The position numbers and the translations under genes are program-made. The notes below the pieces were generated by a model. It did not search any database. It was not told the origin of the DNA and saw only the letters and a list, made by a program, of their open reading frames with translations. This document shows positions 17,356 to 24,440 of a stretch of DNA of 64,000 nucleotides, in pieces (position 1 is the stretch's first letter; the number at the start of each line of letters is the position of its first letter). Source of the stretch: Pseudarthrobacter sp. NamE2 (GTDB lineage Bacteria; Actinomycetota; Actinomycetes; Actinomycetales; Micrococcaceae); assembly GCF_005796205.1 (NCBI RefSeq), contig NZ_VAHN01000005.1, forward strand, positions 124,001 through 188,000, given 5' to 3'.

Positions 17356-17859
17356 CTAGGCCATGGCCGTATGGGCGGCGCTGCGGGCGTTGATGGTCTT
17401 CGCGTAACAGTAGGAATGCTCCACCCCGATGTAGGGGCCAAAGTTCGGGACCGGCTCGAAGCCGGAGTTCTGGTAGAAGTTGCGCCCGTCCGGCTGGGCG
17501 GAGCCTGCTTCGGCCTTGATCCGCGTAAACCCCTGTTTGAAGGCCTCAGCTTCGAGAGCGGCCAGAATTGAGCTCGCCACCCCGGATCCCCGGGTGTAGG
17601 GAAGGACGTACAGCCGCTTGATTTCGGCCGTTGTGGCATCGAGGAGCCGCAGGCCTCCACAGCCCACAGGCTGGCCCGACCCCTTGTCGTACGCAACGAT
17701 GAACACGGCGCAGTCAGCTTCCGACGGCGGCGGGCCGGGTTCATGGTCGACCGTGCCAAAACGCGCGTCCAGTTCCGCCTGCTGGGCGCGGCGCAGGTCT
17801 GCCCCGACAGGATTCGACCAGGAAACCTGCCGGATGTTCAGCCGCGGATTGGTCTGCAT
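17356..17859 (-). CDS. GNAT-family N-acetyltransferase
   Basis: The protein has 167 aa. The acetyl-CoA binding motif is in LYVLPYTRGSGVASSILAAL (R-G-S-G-V-A), preceded by the beta strand EIKRLYVLP and followed by FYQNSGFEPVPNFGPY, the usual motif B end. Such proteins transfer an acetyl group to an amine; the substrate is unknown. The DGGGPG-like region at residues ~40-50 is common in actinobacterial members. It stands alone, with a dyad of about 10 bp (17292-17301 and 17347-17356) just downstream. Confidence 0.88.
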   Translation of the reverse strand: MQTNPRLNIRQVSWSNPVGADLRRAQQAELDARFGTVDHEPGPPPSEADCAVFIVAYDKGSGQPVGCGGLRLLDATTAEIKRLYVLPYTRGSGVASSILAALEAEAFKQGFTRIKAEAGSAQPDGRNFYQNSGFEPVPNFGPYIGVEHSYCYAKTINARSAAHTAMA

Positions 17860-17962
17860 GTCTGCCTCGATTCGCCGAAGGATCTATGCCAGACAAGGCT
17901 AGGAGCAGGCGGTTACGCGATTGTTTCTTCCGCGTAAGCGTCAGGAGAACCGCGAGGTGCGC

Positions 17963-18008
17963 CTACTTATAAGTAGCTTGGCGGACTAGTAAGCAGTCTG
18001 TCTAAAAT
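17963..18008 (+). promoter_or_regulatory. Palindromic operator and promoter of the MarR-family gene
   Basis: CTACTTATAAGTAG (17963-17976) is a perfect 14-bp palindrome. Downstream, GGACTAGTAA (17983-17992) recurs after the MarR gene as GGACTAGCAA (18545-18554). A -10-like TAAAAT lies at 18003-18008, exactly seven bases ahead of the ATG at 18015, and there is no ribosome site, which fits a leaderless transcript. MarR proteins usually bind palindromes in their own promoter. Confidence 0.6.
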
Positions 18009-18014
18009 AGGTGC

Positions 18015-18542
18015 ATGGCTTCTACTGGCAACGAAAGCTCCGGCTACTGGTATGGGCCGGACGGGCAGCTTGACTACGGTGCTGCTGTACTGAAGGCCCT
18101 GAGGGACTACCGTACTGCAGAAACGGCTGTCCGCCGGTCCACCCGCGACTCCATGGGCATGGGTGAGACGGACATCCTGGCGTTGCGCTACCTCCTGCGC
18201 GTGCAGGCCTCGGGAAAAATGGTGGTTCCAAAGGACCTCAGCCAGTTTCTCGGCATTACCAGCGCTTCCACTACCTCGCTGATAGACCGGCTGGCGGCGA
18301 GCGGCCACGTCCGCCGGGAGGCGCACCCCTCGGACCGCCGGTCCGTGGTGGTCATTCCCACGGTTGAGTCAGACCGCGAGGTCCGCGAGACGCTGGGCGC
18401 AATGCACCGCCGGATGATGTCCGTCGCCGAATCACTGACGGCAGACCAGGCCCGCGCGGTGGTGGATTTCCTGGAGCGGATGACGGAAGCGCTGGCCCTT
18501 ACAGGAGAAGTTCATCCGAAAGTTGCTAGCTCGGCTAGCTAG
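18015..18542 (+). CDS. MarR-family transcriptional regulator
   Basis: The protein has 175 aa. The winged helix-turn-helix lies at about residues 50-115: TDILALRYLLR, then PKDLSQFLGITSASTTSLIDRLAASGHVRR (helix-turn-helix) and EAHPSDRRSVVV (wing). Long helices at both ends form the dimer. The first ~20 residues are unusual in being rich in Gly, Tyr and Trp. It lies upstream of the small-protein/kinase pair, and the repeated GGACTAG motif before that pair suggests it may control both itself and that operon (inference). Confidence 0.92.
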   Translation: MASTGNESSGYWYGPDGQLDYGAAVLKALRDYRTAETAVRRSTRDSMGMGETDILALRYLLRVQASGKMVVPKDLSQFLGITSASTTSLIDRLAASGHVRREAHPSDRRSVVVIPTVESDREVRETLGAMHRRMMSVAESLTADQARAVVDFLERMTEALALTGEVHPKVASSAS

Positions 18543-18554
18543 ATGGACTAGCAA
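18523..18554. promoter_or_regulatory. Inverted repeat between the MarR gene and the small-protein/kinase operon
   Basis: TTGCTAG (18523-18529) and CTAGCAA (18548-18554) form an inverted repeat, with further GCTAGC copies between. The right arm is part of GGACTAGCAA, nearly the same as GGACTAGTAA in front of the MarR gene. The repeat spans the MarR stop codon and sits 46 nt upstream of the next start. A MarR binding site is likely; a weak terminator is the alternative. Confidence 0.45.
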
Positions 18555-18599
18555 TATGTAGGCTTACGATCAGCCCCCAACGCACTACCAGATGGAGTC

Positions 18600-18833
18600 G
18601 TGAACGAGTTGATCCCCTTGAGTGGCTTTTACCAGCAGGAAACTGGCCCATCGCATTGCGCTGCACCCATGGAACTGGTCACTCCTGCAATTGGAGGGCC
18701 CGCCGTCGGCTACAGCTTTGGCACGCAGGCGCACGCGCCGGTCGAGTTGCCCCCGGTGTGGCGTTGCCAGTGCGGTTTCCAGCTTGACGCCTGGTTTCCA
18801 CTTGCTGCCACTTTCCCGGCCGGCGCCGCATGA
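18600..18833 (+). CDS. Small uncharacterised protein coupled to a Ser/Thr kinase
   Basis: The protein has 77 aa from GTG 18600, with TGGAG close upstream. It has a CQCG pair (WRCQCGFQLDAWF) near the end and a single Cys near residue 20, a pattern that could bind metal, but only three Cys are present. No transmembrane helix is clear. Its stop overlaps the kinase start as ATGA, which argues that it is a real coupled gene rather than chance. I do not recognise the family. A role as partner or substrate of the kinase is inference. Confidence 0.6.
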   Translation: MNELIPLSGFYQQETGPSHCAAPMELVTPAIGGPAVGYSFGTQAHAPVELPPVWRCQCGFQLDAWFPLAATFPAGAA

Positions 18834-19690
18834 CCGCCTACGCCATGGCGCCCCCGAAGCGGGGACGCCATGCCACGTTCCATGCCGGGCGCCCCGCCGT
18901 CGCAGGCCGTTTCCAGCTTCGGGAGCGCCTGGGCCGGGGGTCGGTAGCTGAAGTCTTCCGGGCGGTGGACCTTACCGGCGGCCCTGACGTTGCCGTCAAG
19001 GTGGCAGTGGACTGTTCCGCGAAGCAGCAGGAACGGATCCGCAATGAGGCTGCGGTACTCGCCGCGCTTTCGCACCCGTCAATCATCAGGTTCGTCGCCG
19101 AGGGGCCCTTTCATGAAGGCGGACCGCACAGGGGCCGTGCCTTCGTGGCCGAGGAGCTGGCCCTGGGGTACAACCTGTCCGAGGCGTCCCTCCGCAAGAG
19201 CCACAGCGCCGGCGACGTGGCCCTTTGGGCAGGCGGGCTGTTCAGCGCGCTGGCGCACATCCATGGCTGCGGACTTGTCCACCGTGACATCAAGCCCGCC
19301 AACCTGATGCTGAGCGGCCTCCGGAGAAGCCCGGTCCGCATTATCGACTTCGGCATCGCCGCCGAGGCTGGTTCGGCGCCGGAACCGGGCATGTCCTCCG
19401 GCACCGTGCACTACATGAGCCCTGAGCAGGCGTCCGGCGGTGCGGCGCAGCCGTCGTGGGACGTCTACGCCATGGGGCTTGTCCTGCTTGAACTGATGAC
19501 AGGCACCAGGGCGTTTCCGGGAACCGCCATCGAGTCCCTGGTGGCCAGGACGCTCCGGAGCCCGGATGTGCCTGTGTTCCTCGGGCCCCGCTGGCGGCTT
19601 TTCCTCCGCTCCCTTACGGCTATGGATGCGGCCGAACGGCCCACGGCGGCCGAGGCGGCAGAGCTTGCAGCCCGGCTGGTCCCGGCCTAG
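18830..19690 (+). CDS. Soluble Hanks-type serine/threonine protein kinase
   Basis: The protein has 286 aa and consists almost only of a kinase domain. The Gly-rich loop is LGRGSVAEVF (about residues 34-43), the ATP lysine is K57 in VAVKVA, the catalytic loop is HRDIKPANLM with D153, then DFG at 173-175 and SPE in the APE position at 197-199. There is no transmembrane helix or PASTA repeat, so it differs from PknA/PknB and should be cytoplasmic. The start ATGA overlaps the small gene. The gene ends 3 nt inside the convergent phosphatase gene. Confidence 0.93.
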   Translation: MTAYAMAPPKRGRHATFHAGRPAVAGRFQLRERLGRGSVAEVFRAVDLTGGPDVAVKVAVDCSAKQQERIRNEAAVLAALSHPSIIRFVAEGPFHEGGPHRGRAFVAEELALGYNLSEASLRKSHSAGDVALWAGGLFSALAHIHGCGLVHRDIKPANLMLSGLRRSPVRIIDFGIAAEAGSAPEPGMSSGTVHYMSPEQASGGAAQPSWDVYAMGLVLLELMTGTRAFPGTAIESLVARTLRSPDVPVFLGPRWRLFLRSLTAMDAAERPTAAEAAELAARLVPA

Positions 19691-20364
19691 GCTCCCGCTG
19701 TATCCCGCCCCGTAGGGTCTTCTGCGGTAGGGTCTGCGAGGGCGAGCCCGCCCACCGGGCTGCCGTCCCAGTGGATCAGCTTCCAGCCGGAGCCGGGATC
19801 CCCCTCCAAGGCCACAATTCCGGTGTTTGCCAGTACGTGCCTGGCAGCGAATTCATGGTCGGCGTCCTCCGCCCGGCGCCCGGTCCAGGTGCGGATGGCG
19901 GCGCCGTGGCTTACCACGGCTGCTGTCCCGTGCTGCCGCCGCTCCGCCTGCTCCACTACTCTGGCGATGGCTGCATCGAAGCGGCCAAAGAACTCGTGCC
20001 CGTCAGGTCCTGCGGGCATCCGCCGGTCAAGGTCTCCAGCCGCCCACGAAAAGACCGTCCCCATATAGCGTTTATGCGATTCGTGGTCCGTCAGCTTTTC
20101 CAGGGCTCCGGCCTCGATCTCGTGCAGGCCCTCCAGCACCTCTACGTCGAGGCTCTGCAGCTTTCCCAAGGGCGCAGCCGTGATCTGGGTCCTGATCAGC
20201 GTGGAAGCGTAGATTGCACCGATCGGCTCGTTTGCCAGGGACCTGGCCATGGCTTCAGCCTGCCGCTCACCGAGTTCCGTCAGGCCTGGCCCCGGATGGG
20301 CGGTATCCAGCTGGCCAAGGACGTTGCCGGGAGTCTGTCCGTGGCGGATGAGGAGCAGTTTCAT
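19687..20364 (-). CDS. Histidine phosphatase family protein (phosphoglycerate-mutase-like)
   Basis: 225 aa from ATG 20364, preceded by GGAGAG; this gives MKLLLIRHGQTPGN, the family's RHG signature at the N-terminus. The second conserved His is in VVSHGAAIRTW, and the proton donor Glu is in LHEIEAGALE. Such enzymes remove phosphate from small substrates or act as mutases, and the substrate cannot be told. A longer frame from 20421 adds an unlikely N-terminal extension. It ends convergent to the kinase gene. Confidence 0.88.
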   Translation of the reverse strand: MKLLLIRHGQTPGNVLGQLDTAHPGPGLTELGERQAEAMARSLANEPIGAIYASTLIRTQITAAPLGKLQSLDVEVLEGLHEIEAGALEKLTDHESHKRYMGTVFSWAAGDLDRRMPAGPDGHEFFGRFDAAIARVVEQAERRQHGTAAVVSHGAAIRTWTGRRAEDADHEFAARHVLANTGIVALEGDPGSGWKLIHWDGSPVGGLALADPTAEDPTGRDTAGA

Positions 20365-20438
20365 GCTCTCCAGTTTCGCACTCTGCAGACGCAGCAGGTC
20401 AGGCCGGACCCCGCGCATCAAGCGGCTGAAAGCGCGAA

Positions 20439-20465
20439 GGCGCCGGGCTTCCCCTGCCCGGCGCC
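20439..20465 (-). terminator. Terminator-like hairpin downstream of purB
   Basis: GGCGCCGGGC and GCCCGGCGCC form a perfect 10-bp stem around a 7-nt loop. It lies 29 nt downstream of the purB stop. There is no strong T run, as is common in actinobacteria. Confidence 0.7.
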
Positions 20466-20493
20466 GCCGTCGTACTACCTGCCCGCCCGGGAC

Positions 20494-21936
20494 CTACTTG
20501 AGGTGGTCCACCAACTGGTCCGCGATGCCCGTGTACTTGCCCGGCGTCAGCGCCAGCAGGCGTGCCTCGGCCTCCGGCGAGAGCCCCAGGCCCTGCACGA
20601 ACTCCTGCATACGGGCGGCATCCACCCGGTGCCCGCGGGTGAGTTCCTTCAGCCGCTCGTACGGGTTTTCCATGCCCTCGACGCCGGCAATCGCCTCGGC
20701 GCGCATGACCATCTGGATCGCCTCGCCAAGGACTTCCCAGTTGGTGTCCAGGTCTCCCGCGAGGACGTCCTCGGCAACGTCAAGGCGTTCCAGGCCCTTG
20801 GCGACGTTCGAGATGGCAAGCAGCGAGTGCCCGAAGGCCACGCCGATGTTGCGCTGGCTGGAGGAGTCGGTGAGGTCGCGCTGCCAGCGGGAGGTGACGA
20901 GGGTGGCGCCCAGGGTGTCCAGCAGGCCGTTGGAGATCTCCAGGTTGGCCTCGGCGTTCTCGAAGCGGATGGGATTGACCTTGTGCGGCATGGTGGAGGA
21001 ACCCGTGGCGCCGGCCACCGGGATCTGAGCGAAGTAGCCGATGGAGATGTAGCTCCAGATGTCCGTGCAGACGTTGTGCAGGATGCGGTTGAACCGGGCG
21101 ACGTCCGCGTAGAGCTCCGCCTGCCAGTCGTGGCTTTCGATTTGGGTTGTGAGCGGGTTCCAGGTCAGTCCAAGCCCTTCCACGAAGGACCGTGCCACCT
21201 GCTGCCAGTCGGCGCCGGGGACGGAGGCCACGTGGGCGGCGTAGGTGCCGGTGGCGCCGTTGATCTTGCCCAGGTACTCGGTCCTGGCGATGCGGTCCAG
21301 CTGGCGGTTCAGGCGGTGGGCGATGACAGCCAGTTCCTTGCCAAGCGTGGTGGGGGTTGCGGGCTGCCCGTGCGTCCTGGACAGCATGGGGACGGCGCGG
21401 TTGTCCTCGGCCATCCTGCTGATCTGGGCCACCAGGCTGCGGGCGGCCGGCAGCCACACGTCCTCCACAGCGCCCTTGACGCCCAAAGCGTAGGACAGGT
21501 TGTTGATGTCCTCTGAGGTGCACCCGAAGTGCACCATGGCGGTCAGGTTCTCGATCCCGATGGCGGGAAGGCGGCGGCCGATGTAGTACTCCACCGCCTT
21601 TACGTCGTGGACCGTGACAGCCTCGATCTCGGCCAGTTCGGCCACCGACGCTGCGTCGAATTCGGTGACGATGGCACGAAGCCTGTCCTGCTGTTCCTGG
21701 CTGAGTTCACTGGCGCCGGGAAGGACGTTGTTGCTGGTGAGGTGGATGAGCCATTCAACTTCAACAGCCACGCGGTCGCGGTTCAGGGCGGCTTCGGACA
21801 GGTAGTCCACCAGCGGCGCGACGGTCGACTGGTAGCGGCCGTCCAGCGGACCGAGGGCGATCTTTTCCGGTGACGCGGCAAGGGCCAGGCGTCCTGAGGG
21901 CGTACGTGTAGCAGCTGTGGCGGCGGATTCAGGCAT
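20494..21936 (-). CDS. purB: Adenylosuccinate lyase
   Basis: The protein has 480 aa. The signature loop SSTMPHKVNPIRFENAEAN (catalytic Ser in GSS) and SRTHGQPATPTTLGKE (catalytic His) are those of the E. coli-type PurB. The enzyme splits succinylaminoimidazole carboxamide ribotide and adenylosuccinate in purine synthesis. The N-terminal ~20 residues are Ala/Thr-rich and probably dispensable, typical for this genus. It is a single gene here, not part of a purine operon. Confidence 0.97.
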   Translation of the reverse strand: MPESAATAATRTPSGRLALAASPEKIALGPLDGRYQSTVAPLVDYLSEAALNRDRVAVEVEWLIHLTSNNVLPGASELSQEQQDRLRAIVTEFDAASVAELAEIEAVTVHDVKAVEYYIGRRLPAIGIENLTAMVHFGCTSEDINNLSYALGVKGAVEDVWLPAARSLVAQISRMAEDNRAVPMLSRTHGQPATPTTLGKELAVIAHRLNRQLDRIARTEYLGKINGATGTYAAHVASVPGADWQQVARSFVEGLGLTWNPLTTQIESHDWQAELYADVARFNRILHNVCTDIWSYISIGYFAQIPVAGATGSSTMPHKVNPIRFENAEANLEISNGLLDTLGATLVTSRWQRDLTDSSSQRNIGVAFGHSLLAISNVAKGLERLDVAEDVLAGDLDTNWEVLGEAIQMVMRAEAIAGVEGMENPYERLKELTRGHRVDAARMQEFVQGLGLSPEAEARLLALTPGKYTGIADQLVDHLK

Positions 21937-22120
21937 GTGCTGATTGTTTCATGAACTGCAGTTGCCCCTTAAGCGGCCTTGTTCGGGTTACTTGTCCACA
22001 TAGACGACGGCGGCGCTCAGCTTGGTGGGACGCCTTCCTTAGCCTTGACGCATTAGCAGGCGCGGTACCTGGCAGGATCCGGGGCCGGGGCCGGGGCCGG
22101 GTTCGGGCAAGGGAGTGGGC

Positions 22121-22423
22121 ATGGGGATGGTCAGCGGCGCTCTGCCGCCGGGGTCTGGTGAGCACCAGGCTGCCGAAATGTACTCTTTGGTGGCGCGGCT
22201 TGAGTCCTGCGGGGCGAGGGTGGAGGAAGTCCTGGCCGGCTCACGCGGCATCCAGCTGCTTGACTGGCAGTCGCCGGCAGGGCAGGCCTACCGGGAAACC
22301 GTGGCACGGCAGGGTGTTCAACTGGGGCAGGCATTGGACAGCTTTGAAGAAGCCAGGAGAGCCGTGGCAAGGCACGCGCAGCAGCGGGCACAGGCGGCTC
22401 CCACCGATGATAGTTGGCGCTGA
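22121..22423 (+). CDS. WXG100-like small protein
   Basis: 100 aa from ATG 22121 with AAGGGAG upstream; GTG 22115 is also possible. It is mostly helical: residues 17-40 form one helix, then LLDWQSPAGQAYRETVARQG resembles the WXG turn and second helix of ESX secreted proteins, where W-x-x-x-A/G-x-x-Y is usual. The strict WXG is replaced by W-Q-S. It lies 15 nt upstream of the lipase-like gene. Secretion by a type VII system is inference, since no ESX machinery genes are in this window. Confidence 0.55.
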   Translation: MGMVSGALPPGSGEHQAAEMYSLVARLESCGARVEEVLAGSRGIQLLDWQSPAGQAYRETVARQGVQLGQALDSFEEARRAVARHAQQRAQAAPTDDSWR

Positions 22424-22438
22424 TGCGGGGGAACCACG

Positions 22439-23791
22439 GTGGACGGTGACCGCATCCGGCTTTTTGGCCCTTCCCAGGACGGGCACCTGACCATCCGGGG
22501 TGGCGCCACCGGCATCAGCGTGCAGCTTGAGGAGCTGACGGCCGGAGCGGAGAAACTGGAGGCGCTGGCTGGCAACCTCGCATTCGTTGAGCAGGAGGCC
22601 GGACGAATCCTGGATCAGCTTTGCTGGCTTGACCGGCAGCCGCCCTGGTCCGCCGTGCCATATCTGGCCGCCGTGCGGAACAGCCAATGGCGGGTTCAGG
22701 CCGCCCGGGCGGAAATGCAGCGCATCAGCAGCCAGATCAGGGCGTGCATCCGCGATTACCAGGACGCGGAATGGCGGGCGAACGTGGGCAGGTTTCTTGG
22801 CCTCGCCACCGCGGAGGAACTCGGCCGCTCCTGGAATATCAGCATTGCTTCCGGAGTGCCGGACGGCCGGACCACTGAAAGGATCATCGCCCTGATGCAG
22901 CTTACGGCGCCCGAGGTCCGGGCCCGTATTGGACAGGAGCCGTTCGTGCGGGATGCCTTGATGTTTTTGGTGGCCAATTACATCCCCCGCGACATCACCG
23001 TTCGCCGGGAGGAAAGTGTGCAAGTGGAACTCGATTCCTCACCCGCCGGCCTTCTGGAGCGGATCCGGCAGATCGACGCGCGGGGAGCCGGCTACATCGA
23101 GGTTGTCGAGGTCGATAACGGCGGGGAGAAGGTTTTTCTGGTTGTTGTGCCCGGCACCCAGGCTGCAGGTACGGGAGCCGGCCACAACAATCCGTTCGAC
23201 GAGGCCGGCATTATTGAGGGGCTGCTGTACGAATCCGCCGATGTTAATACCGCCGTCCTTGACGCCCTGGCAGCCGCAGGCGCCGAACCCGGCGCGCCCG
23301 TGATTGCAGTGGAGTACAGCCAGGGCGGCATCCACGCCATGAACCTGGCAGCGGACCCCCGCGTTTCGGACCGATACGACATGAAGTACGTTCTGACTGC
23401 CGGTTCCCCCGTTGCAGGAATCGTGCTGGAGGAAGGCGTGAGCGCACTGCACTTGGAGCATGAGGCCGACTGGGTGCCCGGGAGCGATGGTGCAGCCAAC
23501 CCGGAGACCCGCAGCCGGGTCACCGTCACCATGGCTAACCCTTGGGAATCCGGTGGGGACAAAGGCCTGGGCCCTGGCCACCGCCTTGACGGTTACCAGG
23601 AAGGGGCCCGTCTTGTGGCAAGCAGTGATGACCCCGCCCTGCTGCAGTCGTCCGCGGTGCTGGGCACCGTACTTGGTGCCGGTGGTGCTGCTACCGCAAC
23701 CCGGTTCTCGCTCGCGCGGACCAGGGCGGCGTCAAGTGTCCTCACGCCCCAGGACCCGCGCACTCACGAACGTGGGCGTGGCGGGCGGTAG
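22439..23791 (+). CDS. Alpha/beta-hydrolase-like protein with N-terminal helical domain
   Basis: The protein has 450 aa from GTG 22439, with GGGGGAA upstream. Residues ~30-125 are helical and lack a signal peptide. The C-terminal half has VFLVVVPGT, the nucleophile elbow VEYSQGGIHA with Ser294, an acid candidate D344 in EADWVPG, and a His candidate H381 in GPGHRLDGYQ, an order fitting a lipase/esterase triad. The last 30 residues are Arg-rich. Paired with the WXG-like gene, it resembles actinobacterial type VII effector-like hydrolases. Substrate unknown. Confidence 0.7.
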   Translation: MDGDRIRLFGPSQDGHLTIRGGATGISVQLEELTAGAEKLEALAGNLAFVEQEAGRILDQLCWLDRQPPWSAVPYLAAVRNSQWRVQAARAEMQRISSQIRACIRDYQDAEWRANVGRFLGLATAEELGRSWNISIASGVPDGRTTERIIALMQLTAPEVRARIGQEPFVRDALMFLVANYIPRDITVRREESVQVELDSSPAGLLERIRQIDARGAGYIEVVEVDNGGEKVFLVVVPGTQAAGTGAGHNNPFDEAGIIEGLLYESADVNTAVLDALAAAGAEPGAPVIAVEYSQGGIHAMNLAADPRVSDRYDMKYVLTAGSPVAGIVLEEGVSALHLEHEADWVPGSDGAANPETRSRVTVTMANPWESGGDKGLGPGHRLDGYQEGARLVASSDDPALLQSSAVLGTVLGAGGAATATRFSLARTRAASSVLTPQDPRTHERGRGGR

Positions 23792-23814
23792 GTGAACAGC
23801 CGGGCGCCTACCGC
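23785..23814. terminator. Bidirectional terminator hairpin between convergent genes
   Basis: GCGGTAGG and CCTACCGC form a perfect 8-bp stem around a 14-nt loop. The stop codons of both convergent genes lie inside the hairpin, so it can serve both strands. Confidence 0.6.
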
Positions 23815-24245
23815 TTCCGGCCACCGGGCAGGATTCCGGCTGCCAGCGAGACCAAAGAGATGATGATGGCTGCAAGGACCGCCGTCCAGAAGAAGGAATC
23901 GATGGTGAATTCCACCGGCGTGTAACTGCTGATCCAGGAGGTCAGGTAGAGCATTCCGGCATTGATGACGATGGTGAACAGGCCCAGGGTCAGGATGGTG
24001 ATGGGCAGGGCGAGGAAACTGATGACAGGCCGGACAAGCGCGTTGACAAGGCCAAAAATCGCACCGATGAACAGGTAGGCCAGGACAACGCCTATGGTGT
24101 CCGTGCCCTCCGTAACGCCGGTCTTCGCCACCGCCTCTGAGGCTGCGGCCGTGGAGATTTCAAGTCCTGGCAAGACCCAGCTTGCCACCCACAGCGCGGC
24201 GGCATTAATGATGACCCGGAGGATAAGGGAGCCCATGGAAACCAT
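23808..24245 (-). CDS. Phage-holin-4-like small membrane protein
   Basis: The protein has 145 aa with four hydrophobic helices. The N-terminal LILRVIINAAALWVASWVLPGLEI and the block LFIGAIFGLVNALVRPVISFLALPITILTLGLF match the Phage_holin_4_2 family (formerly membrane protein of unknown function), common on actinobacterial chromosomes and not linked to phages. ATG 24245 or ATG 24236 can be the start; no strong ribosome site separates them. Function unknown. Confidence 0.85.
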   Translation of the reverse strand: MVSMGSLILRVIINAAALWVASWVLPGLEISTAAASEAVAKTGVTEGTDTIGVVLAYLFIGAIFGLVNALVRPVISFLALPITILTLGLFTIVINAGMLYLTSWISSYTPVEFTIDSFFWTAVLAAIIISLVSLAAGILPGGRKR

Positions 24246-24333
24246 GCTTGCATAACGGCCTGTGAATCTGCTGGGCGGGGCGTAGGCGCTTCGTGCGTCG
24301 AGGCCTCCTTGCAGTCACGTCCCGTAAATACCC

Positions 24334-24379
24334 TTGACAGGAGGGAAAGCGGTTTCTCACACTGTAGAAAGCGCTTTCT
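24334..24379 (+). promoter_or_regulatory. Promoter with two LacI-type operators for the pectin operon
   Basis: TTGACA at 24334-24339 is a perfect -35 box; a weak -10 such as CACACT (24358-24363) follows at 18 nt. AGAAAGCGCTTTCT at 24366-24379 is a perfect 14-bp palindrome, and GGAAAGCGGTTTCT at 24344-24357 matches it in 12 of 14 positions. Their centres lie 22 bp apart, about two helix turns. AAAGCGCTTT is the core of LacI-family sites. No LacI-family gene lies in the window. Confidence 0.75.
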
Positions 24380-24440
24380 TGCGGTGGTGCAGTCGTCCGC
24401 CGTGTAGGCGCCCGTTCATTCCAATGGAGGAAGAGAGAAC

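Noticed and set aside
17292..17356. Inverted repeat GGCGGGGACG/CGTCCCCGCC near the end of the GNAT gene
   Set aside because: The loop is about 45 nt, too long for a convincing terminator; it is mentioned only as a dyad in the GNAT entry.
22081..22098. Three GGGGCC hexamer repeats upstream of the WXG-like gene
   Set aside because: Short low-complexity tract in a GC-rich genome; likely chance and not a known regulatory element.
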